A stretch of DNA of 63,648 bases from Candidatus Zymogenaceae bacterium (GTDB taxonomy: Bacteria > Desulfobacterota > Zymogenia > Zymogenales > Zymogenaceae). Position numbers and translations under genes: made by a program. Positions 63,517 to 63,648 of the stretch are shown here, piece after piece. How positions within the stretch are numbered: position 1 is the first letter of the stretch; every line of letters starts with the position of its first letter. A model generated the notes under the pieces. It was given only the letters and a program-made list of their open reading frames with translations. It searched no databases and was not told the origin of the DNA. The DNA lies in the NCBI GenBank assembly GCA_016931225.1, contig JAFGFE010000036.1, positions 1-63,648 of the forward strand. The letters run 5' to 3'.

Positions 63517-63648
63517 CTCGATGGAATAGCACGCATCCGGCAACGATGTCGGCGCCACTCAGGTGTCCTGAACGAGACTTGAGTTGACAGTGGCCGTACC
63601 TCCCGGCATGTCAATGGCGGTTACACAGTCATAACCTGCCGATCCAGA

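Noticed and set aside
1-63648. CRISPR array, rRNA genes or a replication origin
   Set aside because: No regularly spaced short direct repeats with unique spacers, no rRNA-like sequence and no DnaA-box cluster were seen on reading through.

Overview
The window reads as a chromosomal segment of an anaerobic bacterium, most likely of the former Deltaproteobacteria (Desulfobacterota and relatives). The grounds are a complete Rnf complex operon with an attached NfnAB transhydrogenase, a DUF362 ferredoxin protein beside an enoyl-CoA hydratase, PATAN-type and MJ0042-finger response regulators, and a tmRNA whose encoded tag is ADNYDYALAA. This placement is inference. TAG, TGA and TAA are all used as stops.

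Left part (1-24.9 kb): two related PQQ-propeller lipoproteins and a nitronate monooxygenase form a tandem duplication, in which one oxygenase copy is only a 3' stub. Next come many single-gene metabolic units: TPR protein, ketopantoate reductase, Gfo/Idh oxidoreductase, IlvE, acetoacetate-decarboxylase-like protein, flavin reductase with its MarR regulator, RsgA, LtrA, PhzF, a GrpB fusion, a methyltransferase, an eight-blade propeller, an AraC regulator opposite a hydrolase with a putative Cys nucleophile, and an NAD(P)-binding oxidoreductase. Several intergenic spacers share short dispersed repeats.

ssrA region (24.6-29.6 kb): a complete ssrA gene lies at 27282-27638 (minus strand), with smpB on the same strand 1 kb upstream. 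An SRA-like/HNH endonuclease gene sits between them. A diverged copy of the ssrA 3' end lies 2.3 kb away at 24957-25065, across an amidase gene. That copy is joined to a copy of the 5' end of the gene at 20773-21348. This looks like a recombination or attachment-site scar.

Energy and central region (29.7-45.7 kb): DUF362/enoyl-CoA hydratase pair, PsiE, histidine phosphatase-like protein, carboxylesterase, an abortive-infection-like gene broken by an in-frame TGA, and dut. Between dut and the Rnf/Nfn operon is a 370-bp spacer with two parallel small transcription units. Each has three TTTAAT-like hexamers at exact 11-bp spacing followed by a short hairpin and T-run. I propose them as paralogous small RNAs; they are the best candidate here for something undescribed. 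The long leftward operon rnfABCDGE-nfnAB follows.

Right part (45.7-63.6 kb): a gene-poor stretch, a zinc-ribbon repeat protein, a V4R-like gene interrupted by two in-frame TAG codons, an EamA transporter, a UroD-family methyltransferase, MscS, tRNA-Thr(CGU), and then an accessory stretch with a transposase remnant, an AT-rich Tat-exported zinc-ribbon protein and decayed gene fragments. It ends with a large hybrid histidine kinase, a DUF4386 membrane protein and an unrecognised protein. No rRNA or CRISPR array is seen.
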